Positions 22,032 to 31,764 of a DNA stretch of 64,000 nt are shown here, in pieces; within the stretch, counting starts at the first letter, position 1; the number at the start of each line of letters is the position of its first letter. The notes under the pieces were generated by a model. That model was not told the DNA's origin. It saw nothing but the letters and a program-made list of their open reading frames with translations, and made no database searches. A program made the translations under genes and the position numbers. Source of the DNA: an uncultured Saprospiraceae bacterium. GTDB taxonomy: Bacteria > Bacteroidota > Bacteroidia > Chitinophagales > Saprospiraceae. Location of the stretch: the NCBI GenBank assembly GCA_937926205.1, contig CALEYL010000036.1, positions 134,320-198,319 on the forward strand, in the 5' to 3' direction.

Positions 22032-23327
22032 ATGAATCGCATCCAATTCCTGTTGGTCGCCTGTTTTTGCCTCATTCAGGCAGCTGTAGCGACGGCACAA
22101 AAGAACGTGGAAGACCGCGTTGCTGTCATTTCAAAAGAAATCGAATCCGATGTCATCAAATGGCGGCGGCACCTGCACCAATACCCGGAATTGTCGAACC
22201 GGGAATACAAAACAATGGCTTACATCGCCGATTACCTGAAAACGCTGGGACTCAAAGTAGAAACCGGCATGGCATTTACAGGCGTAGTCGCCGTGCTGGA
22301 AACCGGCAAACCCGGCCCTACCATCGGGTTGCGGGCGGATACCGATGCGCTTCCCGTTTATGAACGGGTGGATTTGCCGTTTGCTTCCAAAGAAGAAACA
22401 GAATACCTCGGGCAAAAAGTAGGCATCATGCACGCCTGCGGGCACGACAGCCACGTTGCCATTCTGATGGGAGCAGCCACCGTTCTGACCAAAATAAAAA
22501 AAGACCTGAAGGGGAAAATCGTCTTTGTGTTTCAACCTGCTGAAGAGGGCGCCCCTCCGGGAGAAGAAGGCGGCGCAAAACTGATGATCAAACAGGGCCT
22601 GATCGACAAATACGGGATTGAAGTCATGTATGGCCTCCACATCGCAAGTGCAACGGATGTGGGTACGATAACTTACAAAACGCAGGGTATGATGGCCGCT
22701 GCTGATATCTTTTCCATCAAAGTAAAAGGCAAGCAATCTCACGGATCCAGGCCCTGGGACGGGGTGGACCCCATTGTTGTTTCAGCACAAATCATTTTGG
22801 GCCTGCAGACCATCGTCAGCCGGCAAGTGGACCTGACCAATGAAGCTGCCGTTATCACAGTCGGTAAATTCACAAGCGGGGTGCGCAACAACATCGTACC
22901 TGAAGAGGCAGAGATGGTCGGTACGATCAGAACGCTCGACACCGCCATGCAACGCATCATCCACGAAAAAATCAGAATGACGGCTGAAAATATTGCTAAA
23001 AGTGCCGGCGCTACAGCGGAAGTTGAGATCAGAACCGGTGTTCCGGTGACCTACAACAATGTTGCACTGGCAGCCAAAATGATTCCCTCGCTGGAAAAAG
23101 TTGCGGGAGATGACCATGTCCGGGTCATCAAAGCCATCACCGGCGCCGAAGACTTCTCTTACTATGCGGAAAAAGTCCCGGCTTTGTTTTTCTTCCTCGG
23201 CGGTAAACCTTTAAATGTCAGCCCGATGGACGCCCCTTCGCACCATACGCCCGATTTTTACATCGACGAAAGCGGTTTTGGGCTGGGGGTGCGCGCACTC
23301 GTGCAACTGGTGCTGGATAATCATTAA
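22032..23327 (+). CDS. Exported M20D-family amidohydrolase
   Basis: A 431-residue zinc metallohydrolase of the M20D group, which includes IAA-amino acid, hippurate and N-acyl amino acid hydrolases. A signal peptide (1-23, VATAQ) predicts a periplasmic or outer location, whereas many homologues are cytoplasmic. The motifs are intact: GLRADTDALP, HACGHDSHVA (metal ligands), PAEEGAPPGEEGG, the dimerisation domain with SGVRNNIVPE, and TGAEDFSYYAEKVP near the end. The family removes acyl groups from amino acids or small peptides. The ATG at 22032 is chosen over an ATG 8 bases upstream that meets a stop at once. The PLP decarboxylase follows after 3 bases, so the two are likely co-expressed. Confidence 0.9.
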   Translation: MNRIQFLLVACFCLIQAAVATAQKNVEDRVAVISKEIESDVIKWRRHLHQYPELSNREYKTMAYIADYLKTLGLKVETGMAFTGVVAVLETGKPGPTIGLRADTDALPVYERVDLPFASKEETEYLGQKVGIMHACGHDSHVAILMGAATVLTKIKKDLKGKIVFVFQPAEEGAPPGEEGGAKLMIKQGLIDKYGIEVMYGLHIASATDVGTITYKTQGMMAAADIFSIKVKGKQSHGSRPWDGVDPIVVSAQIILGLQTIVSRQVDLTNEAAVITVGKFTSGVRNNIVPEEAEMVGTIRTLDTAMQRIIHEKIRMTAENIAKSAGATAEVEIRTGVPVTYNNVALAAKMIPSLEKVAGDDHVRVIKAITGAEDFSYYAEKVPALFFFLGGKPLNVSPMDAPSHHTPDFYIDESGFGLGVRALVQLVLDNH

Positions 23328-23330
23328 TGC

Positions 23331-24743
23331 ATGAAAACAGAACACTCGATTCAGGAGGCCATGTTCCGGGAAATGCGCGAAAAAAGCATTTTTGAACAGG
23401 CCCAGCAGTACGCCCTTCAGTATTTGGATCAGGTTTACGAGCGCAATGTTTTTCCGACAGAAAAAGCGCTGCTGGATTTAAAGCATTTTGAGGAAAACAT
23501 GCCGGAAGCATCCGCTGATGCGGCTTCGGTGATCAACCAGCTGAATCAATACGGCGCTCCGGCAACGACGACCATTCTTGGCGGGCGGTATTTCGGCTTC
23601 GTCAACGGCAGTGCTGTTCCGGCAGGACTGGCCGCTAAAAATCTGGCCACTTATTGGGATCAAAACACAGCCATGCAGGTGATTTCGCCCATCTCTGCCA
23701 AACTGGAAAGTGTGGTTGAAAACTGGCTGAAAGAAGTATTCGGCCTTCCTGAGCGCACGGTTGCCGGCTTTGTGAGTGGTACTTCGTCTGCAAATTTTTG
23801 CGGTCTGGCTGCGGCAAGGTACCGCCTGCTTCAGAGAATGGGCTGGGACGTCAATGAACGGGGACTGTTCGATGCGCCGAAAATTCGGGTGGTAGCCGGC
23901 AAACAAGCGCATTCCACCATTCTTAAAGTCATTGGTTTGCTGGGGATTGGAAAAAACAACGTCGAATGGGTGGAGACGGATGAACAAGGCCGGATCAGGC
24001 CGGATCTGATTCCGGCTCTGGATGACAAGACCCTGCTCATTCTTCAGGCCGGAAACGTCAACAGCGGTTCTTTTGATGCCTTTGATGAAATTTGTGATCG
24101 GGCGAATCAAGCCAATGCCTGGGTGCACATTGACGGGGCATTCGGCCTTTGGGCCGAAGCGGTAGATTCCCTGAAATACCTCACCAACGGAATTCACAAA
24201 GCCAATTCCTGGGCAGTCGATGGCCATAAAACCCTGAACACCCCCTACGATTGCGGCATCGTGCTGTGCGAAGATAAAGAGGCGATGATTGCTGCCCTGC
24301 ACATGTCGGGCAGTTACATCGTGCTGAGCGAAGAGCGCGACGGCATGTTGTACACCCCGGAAATGTCAAGAAGGGCGCGCATCATTGAGTTGTGGGCCAC
24401 CATGAAGTATCTGGGGAAAGCAGGCATTTCCCAAATGGTCAAAAACATGTACGACAGGTCGGTTCAGTTTGCAGAAGCGCTCCGGACCATCGAAGGGTTT
24501 GAGGTTTTGAATGAAGTGGTCTTTAATCAGGTGCTGGTGCGTTGCGCATCGGATGAAATGACCATAAAAACAATGGAACGAATCCAGGCGCTTCAGGAGT
24601 GTTGGGTAGGCGGCTCCAGTTGGCATGGCCGCAAAGTGATCCGGGTCAGCATCTGTTCCTGGGCAACAACTGCCGAAGACATTAGGCGCTCCGTGGCATC
24701 TTTTGAACAGGCTTTGAAAGAAGTATCGGCCGAAAACAGATAG
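23331..24743 (+). CDS. Group II PLP-dependent decarboxylase
   Basis: A 470-residue cytoplasmic fold-type I PLP enzyme of the glutamate/aromatic/histidine decarboxylase group. The PLP-binding lysine is in SWAVDGHKTLNTPYDCG (about residue 300) and the ring-binding Asp in VHIDGAFGLWAE. The phosphate loop FVSGTSSANF (about 145-154) is present. The family removes CO2 from amino acids to give amines; the substrate here (aromatic or acidic amino acid) cannot be fixed from sequence. The gene starts 3 bases after the M20D gene, so deacylation of an N-acyl amino acid followed by decarboxylation is a possible linked role, as inference. Confidence 0.85.
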   Translation: MKTEHSIQEAMFREMREKSIFEQAQQYALQYLDQVYERNVFPTEKALLDLKHFEENMPEASADAASVINQLNQYGAPATTTILGGRYFGFVNGSAVPAGLAAKNLATYWDQNTAMQVISPISAKLESVVENWLKEVFGLPERTVAGFVSGTSSANFCGLAAARYRLLQRMGWDVNERGLFDAPKIRVVAGKQAHSTILKVIGLLGIGKNNVEWVETDEQGRIRPDLIPALDDKTLLILQAGNVNSGSFDAFDEICDRANQANAWVHIDGAFGLWAEAVDSLKYLTNGIHKANSWAVDGHKTLNTPYDCGIVLCEDKEAMIAALHMSGSYIVLSEERDGMLYTPEMSRRARIIELWATMKYLGKAGISQMVKNMYDRSVQFAEALRTIEGFEVLNEVVFNQVLVRCASDEMTIKTMERIQALQECWVGGSSWHGRKVIRVSICSWATTAEDIRRSVASFEQALKEVSAENR

Positions 24744-24853
24744 TCTCAATTACATTTTTACAGCTAATAACACCGGACAAAAATACTGGACAACCCCGGG
24801 CTTATCAACCTGAAACTTGCGGAACTCATTATCTTTACAAAAAAACATACCAT

Positions 24854-25840
24854 ATGGAATATCGCCGATTGGGCAAATCGGGCGTTCAGGTGAGCGCCCT
24901 GTCTTTAGGATCCTGGCTGACTTTTGGCAAACAGATCAGCGATGACGTGGCAGAGCGCCTGATGGCCATTGCTTATGAACGAGGGGTCAATTTTTTTGAT
25001 AACGCGGAAGGATACGCGGCTGGAAAGTCGGAAATCGTAATGGGAAATATCCTGAAAAAGATGAACTGGGACCGGACAAGTTATTTGGTTTCCAGCAAGG
25101 TCTTTTTCGGCGCAGGCGGAAAAATGCCCAACCAGACCGGGCTGAGCCGAAAGCACATTATCGAAGCTTGTCACGCTGCCATGCAGCGCTTACAGGTGGA
25201 TTATCTGGATTTCTATTTTTGCCACCGCCCTGATCCCAATACCCCGATTGAGGAAACGGTTTGGGCCATGAATCACCTGATTCAGCAAGGTAAGGTTCAC
25301 TACTGGGGCGTTTCAGAATGGTCTGCCAGAGACATTGAGGAAGCGTACTTAATTGCTGAAAAGCGCAACCTGATCGGTCCAACCATGGAACAACCGCATT
25401 ACAACCTCTTTGTGCGGGAGCGGGTGGAAATAGACTATGTGCCGCTTTACCAAAAATATGGTTTGGGAACGACAATCTGGTCGCCTCTGGCTTCCGGTGT
25501 TCTGACCAATAAATACATAGATGCTTCGCCTGAAGATACCCGCCTTGGAATTCAGGGGATGGAATGGCTGCGCGACAAGGTATTGAAGCAGGAAAACATC
25601 GAAAAAGCCCGCAGTCTGCACGCCCTGGCTACAGAATTGGGAACCAGCCTTCCTTGTATGGCCATTGCGTGGTGTCTGAAAAACCCCCATGTAAGCACAG
25701 CGATCCTTGGCGCTTCCAAACCACATCAACTGGAAGAAACACTTGGGTCTATTGAAGTTCTGCCTTTGCTTACCGATGAAGTCATGGAGCGCATTGAAGC
25801 CATCGTTGGCAATAAACCGAGGGTGACAAAAGAGGTTTGA
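24854..25840 (+). CDS. Aldo-keto reductase, Kv-beta-like
   Basis: A 328-residue NADPH-dependent aldo-keto reductase of the YghZ/potassium-channel-beta type. The tetrad residues are visible: Asp in FFDNAEGY, the Tyr of the same motif, Lys in VSSKVFFG and His in YFCHRPDPN. The C-terminal cofactor-binding segment has TAILGASKPHQLEE. These enzymes reduce aldehydes and ketones in the cytoplasm; no channel gene is nearby, so the channel link is only one of homology. The start at 24854 is a clear ATG. It is separated by 110 bases from the decarboxylase and probably has its own promoter. Confidence 0.9.
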   Translation: MEYRRLGKSGVQVSALSLGSWLTFGKQISDDVAERLMAIAYERGVNFFDNAEGYAAGKSEIVMGNILKKMNWDRTSYLVSSKVFFGAGGKMPNQTGLSRKHIIEACHAAMQRLQVDYLDFYFCHRPDPNTPIEETVWAMNHLIQQGKVHYWGVSEWSARDIEEAYLIAEKRNLIGPTMEQPHYNLFVRERVEIDYVPLYQKYGLGTTIWSPLASGVLTNKYIDASPEDTRLGIQGMEWLRDKVLKQENIEKARSLHALATELGTSLPCMAIAWCLKNPHVSTAILGASKPHQLEETLGSIEVLPLLTDEVMERIEAIVGNKPRVTKEV

Positions 25841-26015
25841 ACTTAAAGGGCAAAGGGCGAATTGGCAAGTTTGCCCAAAGTGCCGTTGGTTGAATTATTC
25901 CGGCCGCTTGTTGAAAAGCCGGTGTCTCATGCAAGTGGATGCCTATCTTTGAAGGAAAGCATTAAACTTCTGCTTGCCACAGCGGTCAGAATAATTCATC
26001 CACAAAAAGAAAACC

Positions 26016-26525
26016 ATGCGCTGGCAAATTTTGATTGCGTTTCTAAGCCTGGGCTTTTCTGCTGTTGCTTCGCCCTCTGACAGCATCTCTGTATACCTTT
26101 TTCTCCGGGAAGATTGTGTCATTTGTCAGCAATATACCAGCCAACTGGAACGGTTGTATTCGGAATATGAAGGGAAAGGCATCCATTTTTTTGGCGTATT
26201 CCCAAATGAATCTTCTTCTCCCGGGTTGCTGGCTGAGTTTGCTGAAAAATATGGAATCACTTTTCCCCTGCAACCAGATCCTGATCAAACAATTACCCGC
26301 CGCATGGGCGCTACCATCACCCCGGAAGTTGTGGTATATGACCACCGGGCCAGACAAGTATTGTATTCAGGAAGAATAGACGACCGCTTTGTTCGGGTGG
26401 GAAAACGCCGAAGCCGCGCTCAGACTGCCGAGTTGGAAGATGTCCTGAAGGCCATTCATTCCAGACAACCCATTGCCGTTCGGAAAACCGAAGCTATCGG
26501 TTGCCTGATAACCCTGCTCGAATAA
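26016..26525 (+). CDS. Exported thioredoxin-fold (redoxin) protein
   Basis: A 169-residue protein with a signal peptide (1-18, SAVASP) and a thioredoxin-like domain. The CxxC motif is DCVIC (about residues 33-37) and the cis-Pro region is GATITPEVVVYD. The central part (FFGVFPNESSSPGLLAEFAEKYGI) has the extra segment of TlpA/AhpC-like redoxins. It would act in the periplasm on disulfides or hydroperoxides. It lies 76 bases before a cytochrome c/copper-monooxygenase-like gene in the same direction. Redoxin and this multidomain type are often neighbours or fused in other phyla (family knowledge), so they probably work together, perhaps in copper or haem maturation. Confidence 0.8.
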   Translation: MRWQILIAFLSLGFSAVASPSDSISVYLFLREDCVICQQYTSQLERLYSEYEGKGIHFFGVFPNESSSPGLLAEFAEKYGITFPLQPDPDQTITRRMGATITPEVVVYDHRARQVLYSGRIDDRFVRVGKRRSRAQTAELEDVLKAIHSRQPIAVRKTEAIGCLITLLE

Positions 26526-26601
26526 CCAGGAGATGACACCTTTCCGAAAGGTGTTACCTCTCTCAGAAGCACAACGCCAATCAATTCATAATAAGCTGAC
26601 T

Positions 26602-28188
26602 ATGAAAAAATTCCTGCTACTCTCTTTCCTGACAACCTGCTTTTTGCATTTAAAGGCACAGGAAGTCAATTTCAGTGAACACATTGCGCCCATTATTTAC
26701 AACCATTGCACCGGTTGTCATCGTCCGGGCGAGGTTGGTCCGATGCCCCTCACCAATTACCAGCAAATATCGGCCTGGGGGACCATGATCAAATACGTGA
26801 CGGGCATTCGTTACATGCCGCCCTGGAAAGCCGATCCGCAATACCAGCACTACCTCCGGGAAAACATCCTGACCGACGAAGAAATTCAGCAGATTGCAGA
26901 CTGGGTAGACAATGGAAAACCACAGGGCGATCCTGCACTGGAGCCGCCGCTGCCTGTTTTTCCGGCCGGTTCGCAGATTGGCACACCCGATCTGGTGCTG
27001 TCTTTTGCGGAAACGCACATCCACCCCGGCAATGACATCGATGAGTACCGCTACTTCGTGTTGCCGACAGGTCTGACACAATCCCGCGATTTGGTTGCAC
27101 TGGAGTTTCGGCCAGGTAACCGACGTGTGGTACACCATGCCCTGGTATGGACAGATACGACAGGCGCAGCCGCCGCCAAAGATGCAGAAACGCCGGAATA
27201 TGGCTATATTGCTGAAAGCGGTGGCGGGATTGGCGGCAATCTGGAAACCTTTCAAAACCAATTGCCTGGCTATGTCCCCGGACAGCGCCCGCCTGTGATG
27301 ACCAATAACATGGCCATGCGATTACCGGCCAACTCCGATTTGTTGCTCCAGGTGCACTATGCGCCCTCTTTGATCGATGAACCGGATAGTTCTACCGTAC
27401 TGCTCTTTTTTGCCGATCAACCGGCGCAGCGCTATGTGAAAACGAAAATCATGCTGCCTCTGCCCAATACCCTCACAAACGGTCCTTTTTTCATTCCGGC
27501 CAATCAAACCCGGGAGTTTCACGGCAGGTGGACAGTCCCTGAAGACATCAGCGTAATCAGCATTTCGCCGCACATGCACCTTTTAGGTACCCACTGGCGG
27601 GTATACGCAGAAACACCTGCCGGCGATACCGTTAACCTGATTCGGATCAACGACTGGGACTTTAACTGGCAGGGAACTTATAGCTTCCGGACGCCGCAAG
27701 TATTGCCTGCCGGCTCGATTGTTCATGCATATGCCGGGTACGACAACACGGTCAACAACCCGGTAAACCCCAACTCCCCCCCACAATGGATTAGTTGGGG
27801 AGAAGGTACTGCCGATGAAATGTATTATTTACCCATCAGTTATGTGAGTTACCACCCGGGCGATGAGGACCTGGAACTGGACGATATGCTGGTGAATACC
27901 GAAAATGATCCTGCTTTCTATGCGCTTCGCAACCGCTTGTATCCTGTGGCGCCGAACCCTGCCCGAGGCAACCTGAAAGCCGGATTTTCATTGGGGCAGC
28001 CTACCCGGACCGTACTGGAACTGTACAACATGCAGGGGCAGGCTGTACAACGCCTGGCAGATGGTTGGTTCCTTTCCGGTCAACATACGGTCGACGTAAA
28101 CGTGCAGGATCTGCCGCAAGGTGTCTATTGCCTGCGTCTGATTACGGGTAAAGAGCAACATTTGCAGAAATTTGTGGTGGTGGATTGA
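26602..28188 (+). CDS. Cytochrome c / copper monooxygenase-like T9SS protein
   Basis: A 528-residue exported protein. The ATG at 26602 gives a signal peptide (1-19). An N-terminal monohaem c-type domain has C36-x-x-C39-H40. The central part has the layout of copper type II ascorbate-dependent monooxygenases (PHM/DBH family): His178-His179 in VVHHALVW, His252 in LQVHYAP, the HMH pair His324/His326 in SPHMHLLG, and Met407 in DEMYYL. These match the two copper sites of PHM. The C-terminus is a type A sorting domain (VAPNPARGNL ... GVYCLRLITG), so the protein is sent to the cell surface or medium. The reaction is unknown; hydroxylation of a peptide or small molecule is possible. Partner of the upstream redoxin. 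Confidence 0.8.
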   Translation: MKKFLLLSFLTTCFLHLKAQEVNFSEHIAPIIYNHCTGCHRPGEVGPMPLTNYQQISAWGTMIKYVTGIRYMPPWKADPQYQHYLRENILTDEEIQQIADWVDNGKPQGDPALEPPLPVFPAGSQIGTPDLVLSFAETHIHPGNDIDEYRYFVLPTGLTQSRDLVALEFRPGNRRVVHHALVWTDTTGAAAAKDAETPEYGYIAESGGGIGGNLETFQNQLPGYVPGQRPPVMTNNMAMRLPANSDLLLQVHYAPSLIDEPDSSTVLLFFADQPAQRYVKTKIMLPLPNTLTNGPFFIPANQTREFHGRWTVPEDISVISISPHMHLLGTHWRVYAETPAGDTVNLIRINDWDFNWQGTYSFRTPQVLPAGSIVHAYAGYDNTVNNPVNPNSPPQWISWGEGTADEMYYLPISYVSYHPGDEDLELDDMLVNTENDPAFYALRNRLYPVAPNPARGNLKAGFSLGQPTRTVLELYNMQGQAVQRLADGWFLSGQHTVDVNVQDLPQGVYCLRLITGKEQHLQKFVVVD

Positions 28189-28301
28189 TGACAATTTTCT
28201 AAATTGCCAGCCTTATCTGCCACTTGCCCCCCCTGTGCATAAGGCACTGAAGTGAAAGAAGATGCCATTATTTGCGATTCTTCACTGAAAATACCACCTT
28301 T

Positions 28302-30764
28302 ATGAAAAACACCAGTTGTACACTTCAGGCGATTCTTAGCTTCGCGCTGTTCATTTTTTGTTTGTTTCCATTGCAGGCCCAGGTTTATGTGGTCAATGGC
28401 GACGCTTCGTCCCTTGGAAACGATTGTTTCCAAATTACTCCGGCAGTCAACAACCATGCCGGTTCAGTTTGGTCACAAAACAAAATCAGTTTGGCCAACG
28501 ACTTTGAAGTCCGTGCCGACCTTAATTTTGGCAACCAGGACTTCAATGGTGCGGACGGGATTGCCTTTGTGTTTCAACCGCTTTGCACCGGCGTCGGCGG
28601 CGTCGGCGGCGGCATCGGCTATGATGGCATTTCGCCATCTTTGGCTGTTGAGTACGACACGTATCAAAATGCGGCCGAGAACAACGACCCGATCCAGGAT
28701 CACATCGCACTGCAGCAAAACGGCGTGCTTTTACATACGCCGCCCTTTATGCTCGCCGGGGTGTCGCTCCTGCCCAATATCGAAGACGGCGCCAACCACA
28801 GCACCGTCATCACCTGGGATGCAGGCGCGCAAACTTTGACTGTGTTTTTTGACGGGGCACTCCAGTTTTCCTACAATGGCGATATTGTAGCGAATATTTT
28901 TGGGGGCAACCCAGAGGTCTTTTGGGGATTCACGGCTGCAACCGGTGGCCTCAACAACGACCAGCGCGTGTGCATTACAGATGTGGAATCAACAGAATTG
29001 ACGCAATACGTGGTTACTGATGCTTCCTGTGCAGAAAATGCCGACGGGGCAATTGATTTTACGGCCAGCCCGGGCGTCACTTATGCTTGGAGCAATGGCG
29101 CAATGACGGAAGACATCAGCAACCTGGTTTCCGGAATTTATACGTTGTCTGTTACCGAGACGAACGGTTGTGCCAGTATGTATATGATTGAAGTGGCCGT
29201 GGTGGATCTGATCCAGCCTACCATTGTGTGCCCGGATGCCGCTTCGGTTTCCTGTGGCGGCGACTTCAGCCCGGCAAGCTTAGGCATGGCTACAGGTACG
29301 GACAACTGTCTGGGAATGCTGGTTGATTTTAGCGATACCGGAACCCCCGCTGGCTGTGCAGACGGCCTGATTGAGCGCACCTGGACAGCCAAAGATCTGG
29401 CAGGGAACACAGCATCCTGTATTCAGAGCATTACGGTTATCGGCGATAACGAGCCGCCGTTTTGCATCAACTGCCCGGGAGATATAACCGTTTCCTGCGA
29501 CAACATTCCGGAGATACCTTCGCTGGAAGTCATGGACAATTGTGCGGCCTCATCCGACATCAACATCAGCCTCATTAGTACGACCACACAAACGGGCGAT
29601 GGTTCCTGCAGCGATTATGCTTACACCATTTCACGTTCGGTAACCCTTACCGATCTTTGTGGCAACACCCAAAGCTATCCGCAAATTGTCACAGTCGTTG
29701 ACGATGTAGCCCCCGTGCTTGACTGTCCTGCCGACACCATCATTTCCTGTGATGAACTGGATATACCTGGCGCAACAGGTGTGGCGACCGCTTTGGATAA
29801 TTGCGATCCGGCGCCTGCAGTAACCTGGGAAGATAACATCGCTTCCGGAGATTGCGATTGGGAATGCCTCATCGAACGCACCTGGAAGGTTGTGGATGCC
29901 TGCGGCAATGCGAACGCCTGCGTACAAAAAATCACGAGTACAACACGTTTCCTGATCGAAGAAGCGCTGGCCGTGGATACGGACGGCGATGGCCAACCCG
30001 ATCCGCTGGTACTTGGCGTTTCCCGCAACAAACTCACGTTAAAGCCAGGAGCAAGCGCCTGCATCATCGAATGGATGCCTTCCGTCAGCGATTCAGCTAC
30101 TTCACTGCGCACGGCACAAATTGTGATTGACGGCTCTGATTGCTCCATTGATCCCAATTTGATCAATGAAGATGGCAAATCCCGCAACCCTTTACTGGAG
30201 GCAGGTCTGCTGCTTAGCGTCAAGGTACGCCTTGATCCGGACTATGGCGACAGACTTTTATCCAGTCTGGATAACTGTATTTTTCACCCCATCGTCTATC
30301 AGTATATGCCGCCCAACCCCGATGTCAACGACCTGCTCCGGCTGGCAAACCTCGGACTTGGCAACATCATTGGTCCGCCACACCTGAATCACTTGCTGAA
30401 TGCGTTGCGCTGCATCAACGGCACCTATGACATTTGCGACCCGAACGCGGGGGAAATGATGCTGGCAAGTCCGGGCATGCCGTTTTATATACCCTCTTCG
30501 CCGGTAGTAACGCCGGATTGGGCAGTATACCCTAATCCTGCAACAGGCAGCCTGTTCGCTGATCTGCGGAAATGGGCCGGGGAGGCAGTTGAACTGGAGT
30601 TGGTGAATGCCCGTGGACAAGTCCTGCAGGTTCAACGCACGATTGCTCCGGATGCACCCCTGCAGCTCGATATAAACAGTTATCCTGCCGGGCTCTATTT
30701 CCTGCGTGTAAAAACAGGAAAAGGGGTAGGAGAGACGGTTCGTTTTGTGATTGGCAAAAAATAG
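28302..30764 (+). CDS. L-type lectin domain T9SS protein
   Basis: A secreted protein of 820 residues; the ATG at 28302 starts a signal peptide ending PLQAQ. Residues about 28-235 are a legume/L-type lectin domain (DFEVRADLNFG, ADGIAFVFQP, SLAVEYDTYQN). One SprB-type repeat follows (about 240-295, ASCAENADGAIDF, YAWSNGAMTEDISNL), then three Cys-rich HYR-like Ig modules (about 300-555, ending RTWTAKDLAGN, RTWKVVDACGN). A spacer and a type A sorting domain (VYPNPATGSL ... AGLYFLRVKTG) close it. The lectin domain suggests binding of a glycan at the cell surface. Its own transcript is likely, with a structured hairpin downstream. Confidence 0.8.
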   Translation: MKNTSCTLQAILSFALFIFCLFPLQAQVYVVNGDASSLGNDCFQITPAVNNHAGSVWSQNKISLANDFEVRADLNFGNQDFNGADGIAFVFQPLCTGVGGVGGGIGYDGISPSLAVEYDTYQNAAENNDPIQDHIALQQNGVLLHTPPFMLAGVSLLPNIEDGANHSTVITWDAGAQTLTVFFDGALQFSYNGDIVANIFGGNPEVFWGFTAATGGLNNDQRVCITDVESTELTQYVVTDASCAENADGAIDFTASPGVTYAWSNGAMTEDISNLVSGIYTLSVTETNGCASMYMIEVAVVDLIQPTIVCPDAASVSCGGDFSPASLGMATGTDNCLGMLVDFSDTGTPAGCADGLIERTWTAKDLAGNTASCIQSITVIGDNEPPFCINCPGDITVSCDNIPEIPSLEVMDNCAASSDINISLISTTTQTGDGSCSDYAYTISRSVTLTDLCGNTQSYPQIVTVVDDVAPVLDCPADTIISCDELDIPGATGVATALDNCDPAPAVTWEDNIASGDCDWECLIERTWKVVDACGNANACVQKITSTTRFLIEEALAVDTDGDGQPDPLVLGVSRNKLTLKPGASACIIEWMPSVSDSATSLRTAQIVIDGSDCSIDPNLINEDGKSRNPLLEAGLLLSVKVRLDPDYGDRLLSSLDNCIFHPIVYQYMPPNPDVNDLLRLANLGLGNIIGPPHLNHLLNALRCINGTYDICDPNAGEMMLASPGMPFYIPSSPVVTPDWAVYPNPATGSLFADLRKWAGEAVELELVNARGQVLQVQRTIAPDAPLQLDINSYPAGLYFLRVKTGKGVGETVRFVIGKK

Positions 30765-30788
30765 TAGGAAAGCAAAAGTTTCAAGTCT

Positions 30789-30842
30789 GTACCGGCGAAT
30801 TTATTCGTTGAATAGATCGTCAACGGTTAAATTTGCCGGTAC
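30789..30842. terminator. Nested hairpin between lectin gene and DUF2911 gene
   Basis: A 15-base stem, GTACCGGCGAATTTA (30789-30803) with its complement at 30828-30842, has one G-U wobble. The loop contains a second stem, CGTTGA (30806-30811) with TCAACG (30820-30825). No T-run follows, so it may be a weak terminator, a processing site or a leader structure for the next gene, which starts 55 bases later. Confidence 0.55.
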
Positions 30843-30896
30843 GGATAAACCATCCAACGTTATTTCACTACTCATTTGTCAACACAACTTCCAAAC

Positions 30897-31739
30897 ATGA
30901 AAAAACATTTGTTATTGAGCTTTCTGCTGAGTCTGACCGCTTTTGGGTTGTTTGCTCAGATCAATACGCCTGCCTCCAGCCCTACGGCCATGGTTTCCCA
31001 AAAAGTGGGCCTTACCAAAGTTACGGTAGAATACAGCAGGCCCTCCGTAAAAGGGCGGAAAATTTTTGGCGACTTGGTTCCATTTGATAAAGTATGGCGC
31101 ACGGGCGCCAATAAGATCACGACGATTAAGTTTGACGATGATGTCATGATCAACGGTCAAAAAGTGGCTGCCGGAAGCTACGGCTGGTATACCATTCCTG
31201 GCAAAAGTGAATGGACCATCATTCTGAATTCCGATGATAAACAGTGGGGGGCGTATGCCTACGACGAAAAAAAAGACGTGAGCCGCTTCAAAGTCACGCC
31301 ATACAAAACCGCCAAGGCCGAAAATATGGCCATTGCGCTTGAGCAAACTTCGCCGAATAACTTAGAAGTGATCCTTTCCTGGGATAAAACAGCTGTAAAG
31401 TTTGCCGTTTCCCACGATGCTCACGACCAGATTATGGCGGAAATCAAAGACAAAACATCGAAGCCGGATTGTAAGACCGACACTTATTTTGATGCAGCCG
31501 ACTATTACTATGAAAAGAACATTGACCTGAACCAGGCCCTGGCCTGGGCCGAAAAAGTGGTGGAAACAGACAAGGAATATTGGACTTACCAGCTTCGCGC
31601 CCGCATCCTGGCCAAGCAGGGCAATTGCGAAAGAGCTGTTGCCGATGCGAAGATTTCTTTGGAAATGGCCAAAAAAGCTGGCGATGATTCTTATGTCAAA
31701 AAGAACGAAGCCATTCTCAAGCAGTGTGGCAGCAAATAA
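30897..31739 (+). CDS. DUF2911 exported protein
   Basis: A 280-residue exported protein; the ATG at 30897 starts a signal peptide (1-21, FGLFAQ). It belongs to the DUF2911 family, common and abundant in Bacteroidota: the head (ASSPTAMVSQKVGLTKV, YSRPSVKGRKIFGDLVP, VWRTGANKITTIKF) and the middle (SYGWYTIPGKSEWTIILN) are typical. The last 70 residues form helical hairpins of tetratricopeptide type (LNQALAWAEKVVE, CERAVADAKISLEMA). The family is secreted or periplasmic and of unknown function. A strong bidirectional terminator follows. Confidence 0.85.
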   Translation: MKKHLLLSFLLSLTAFGLFAQINTPASSPTAMVSQKVGLTKVTVEYSRPSVKGRKIFGDLVPFDKVWRTGANKITTIKFDDDVMINGQKVAAGSYGWYTIPGKSEWTIILNSDDKQWGAYAYDEKKDVSRFKVTPYKTAKAENMAIALEQTSPNNLEVILSWDKTAVKFAVSHDAHDQIMAEIKDKTSKPDCKTDTYFDAADYYYEKNIDLNQALAWAEKVVETDKEYWTYQLRARILAKQGNCERAVADAKISLEMAKKAGDDSYVKKNEAILKQCGSK

Positions 31740-31764
31740 GTAAAATCTTCCTGTAAGAAATAAA

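Noticed and set aside
25848..25876. Terminator after the aldo-keto reductase
   Set aside because: A 7-base GGGCAAA/TTTGCCC stem exists but there is no T-run and the loop is long; support is too weak to list.
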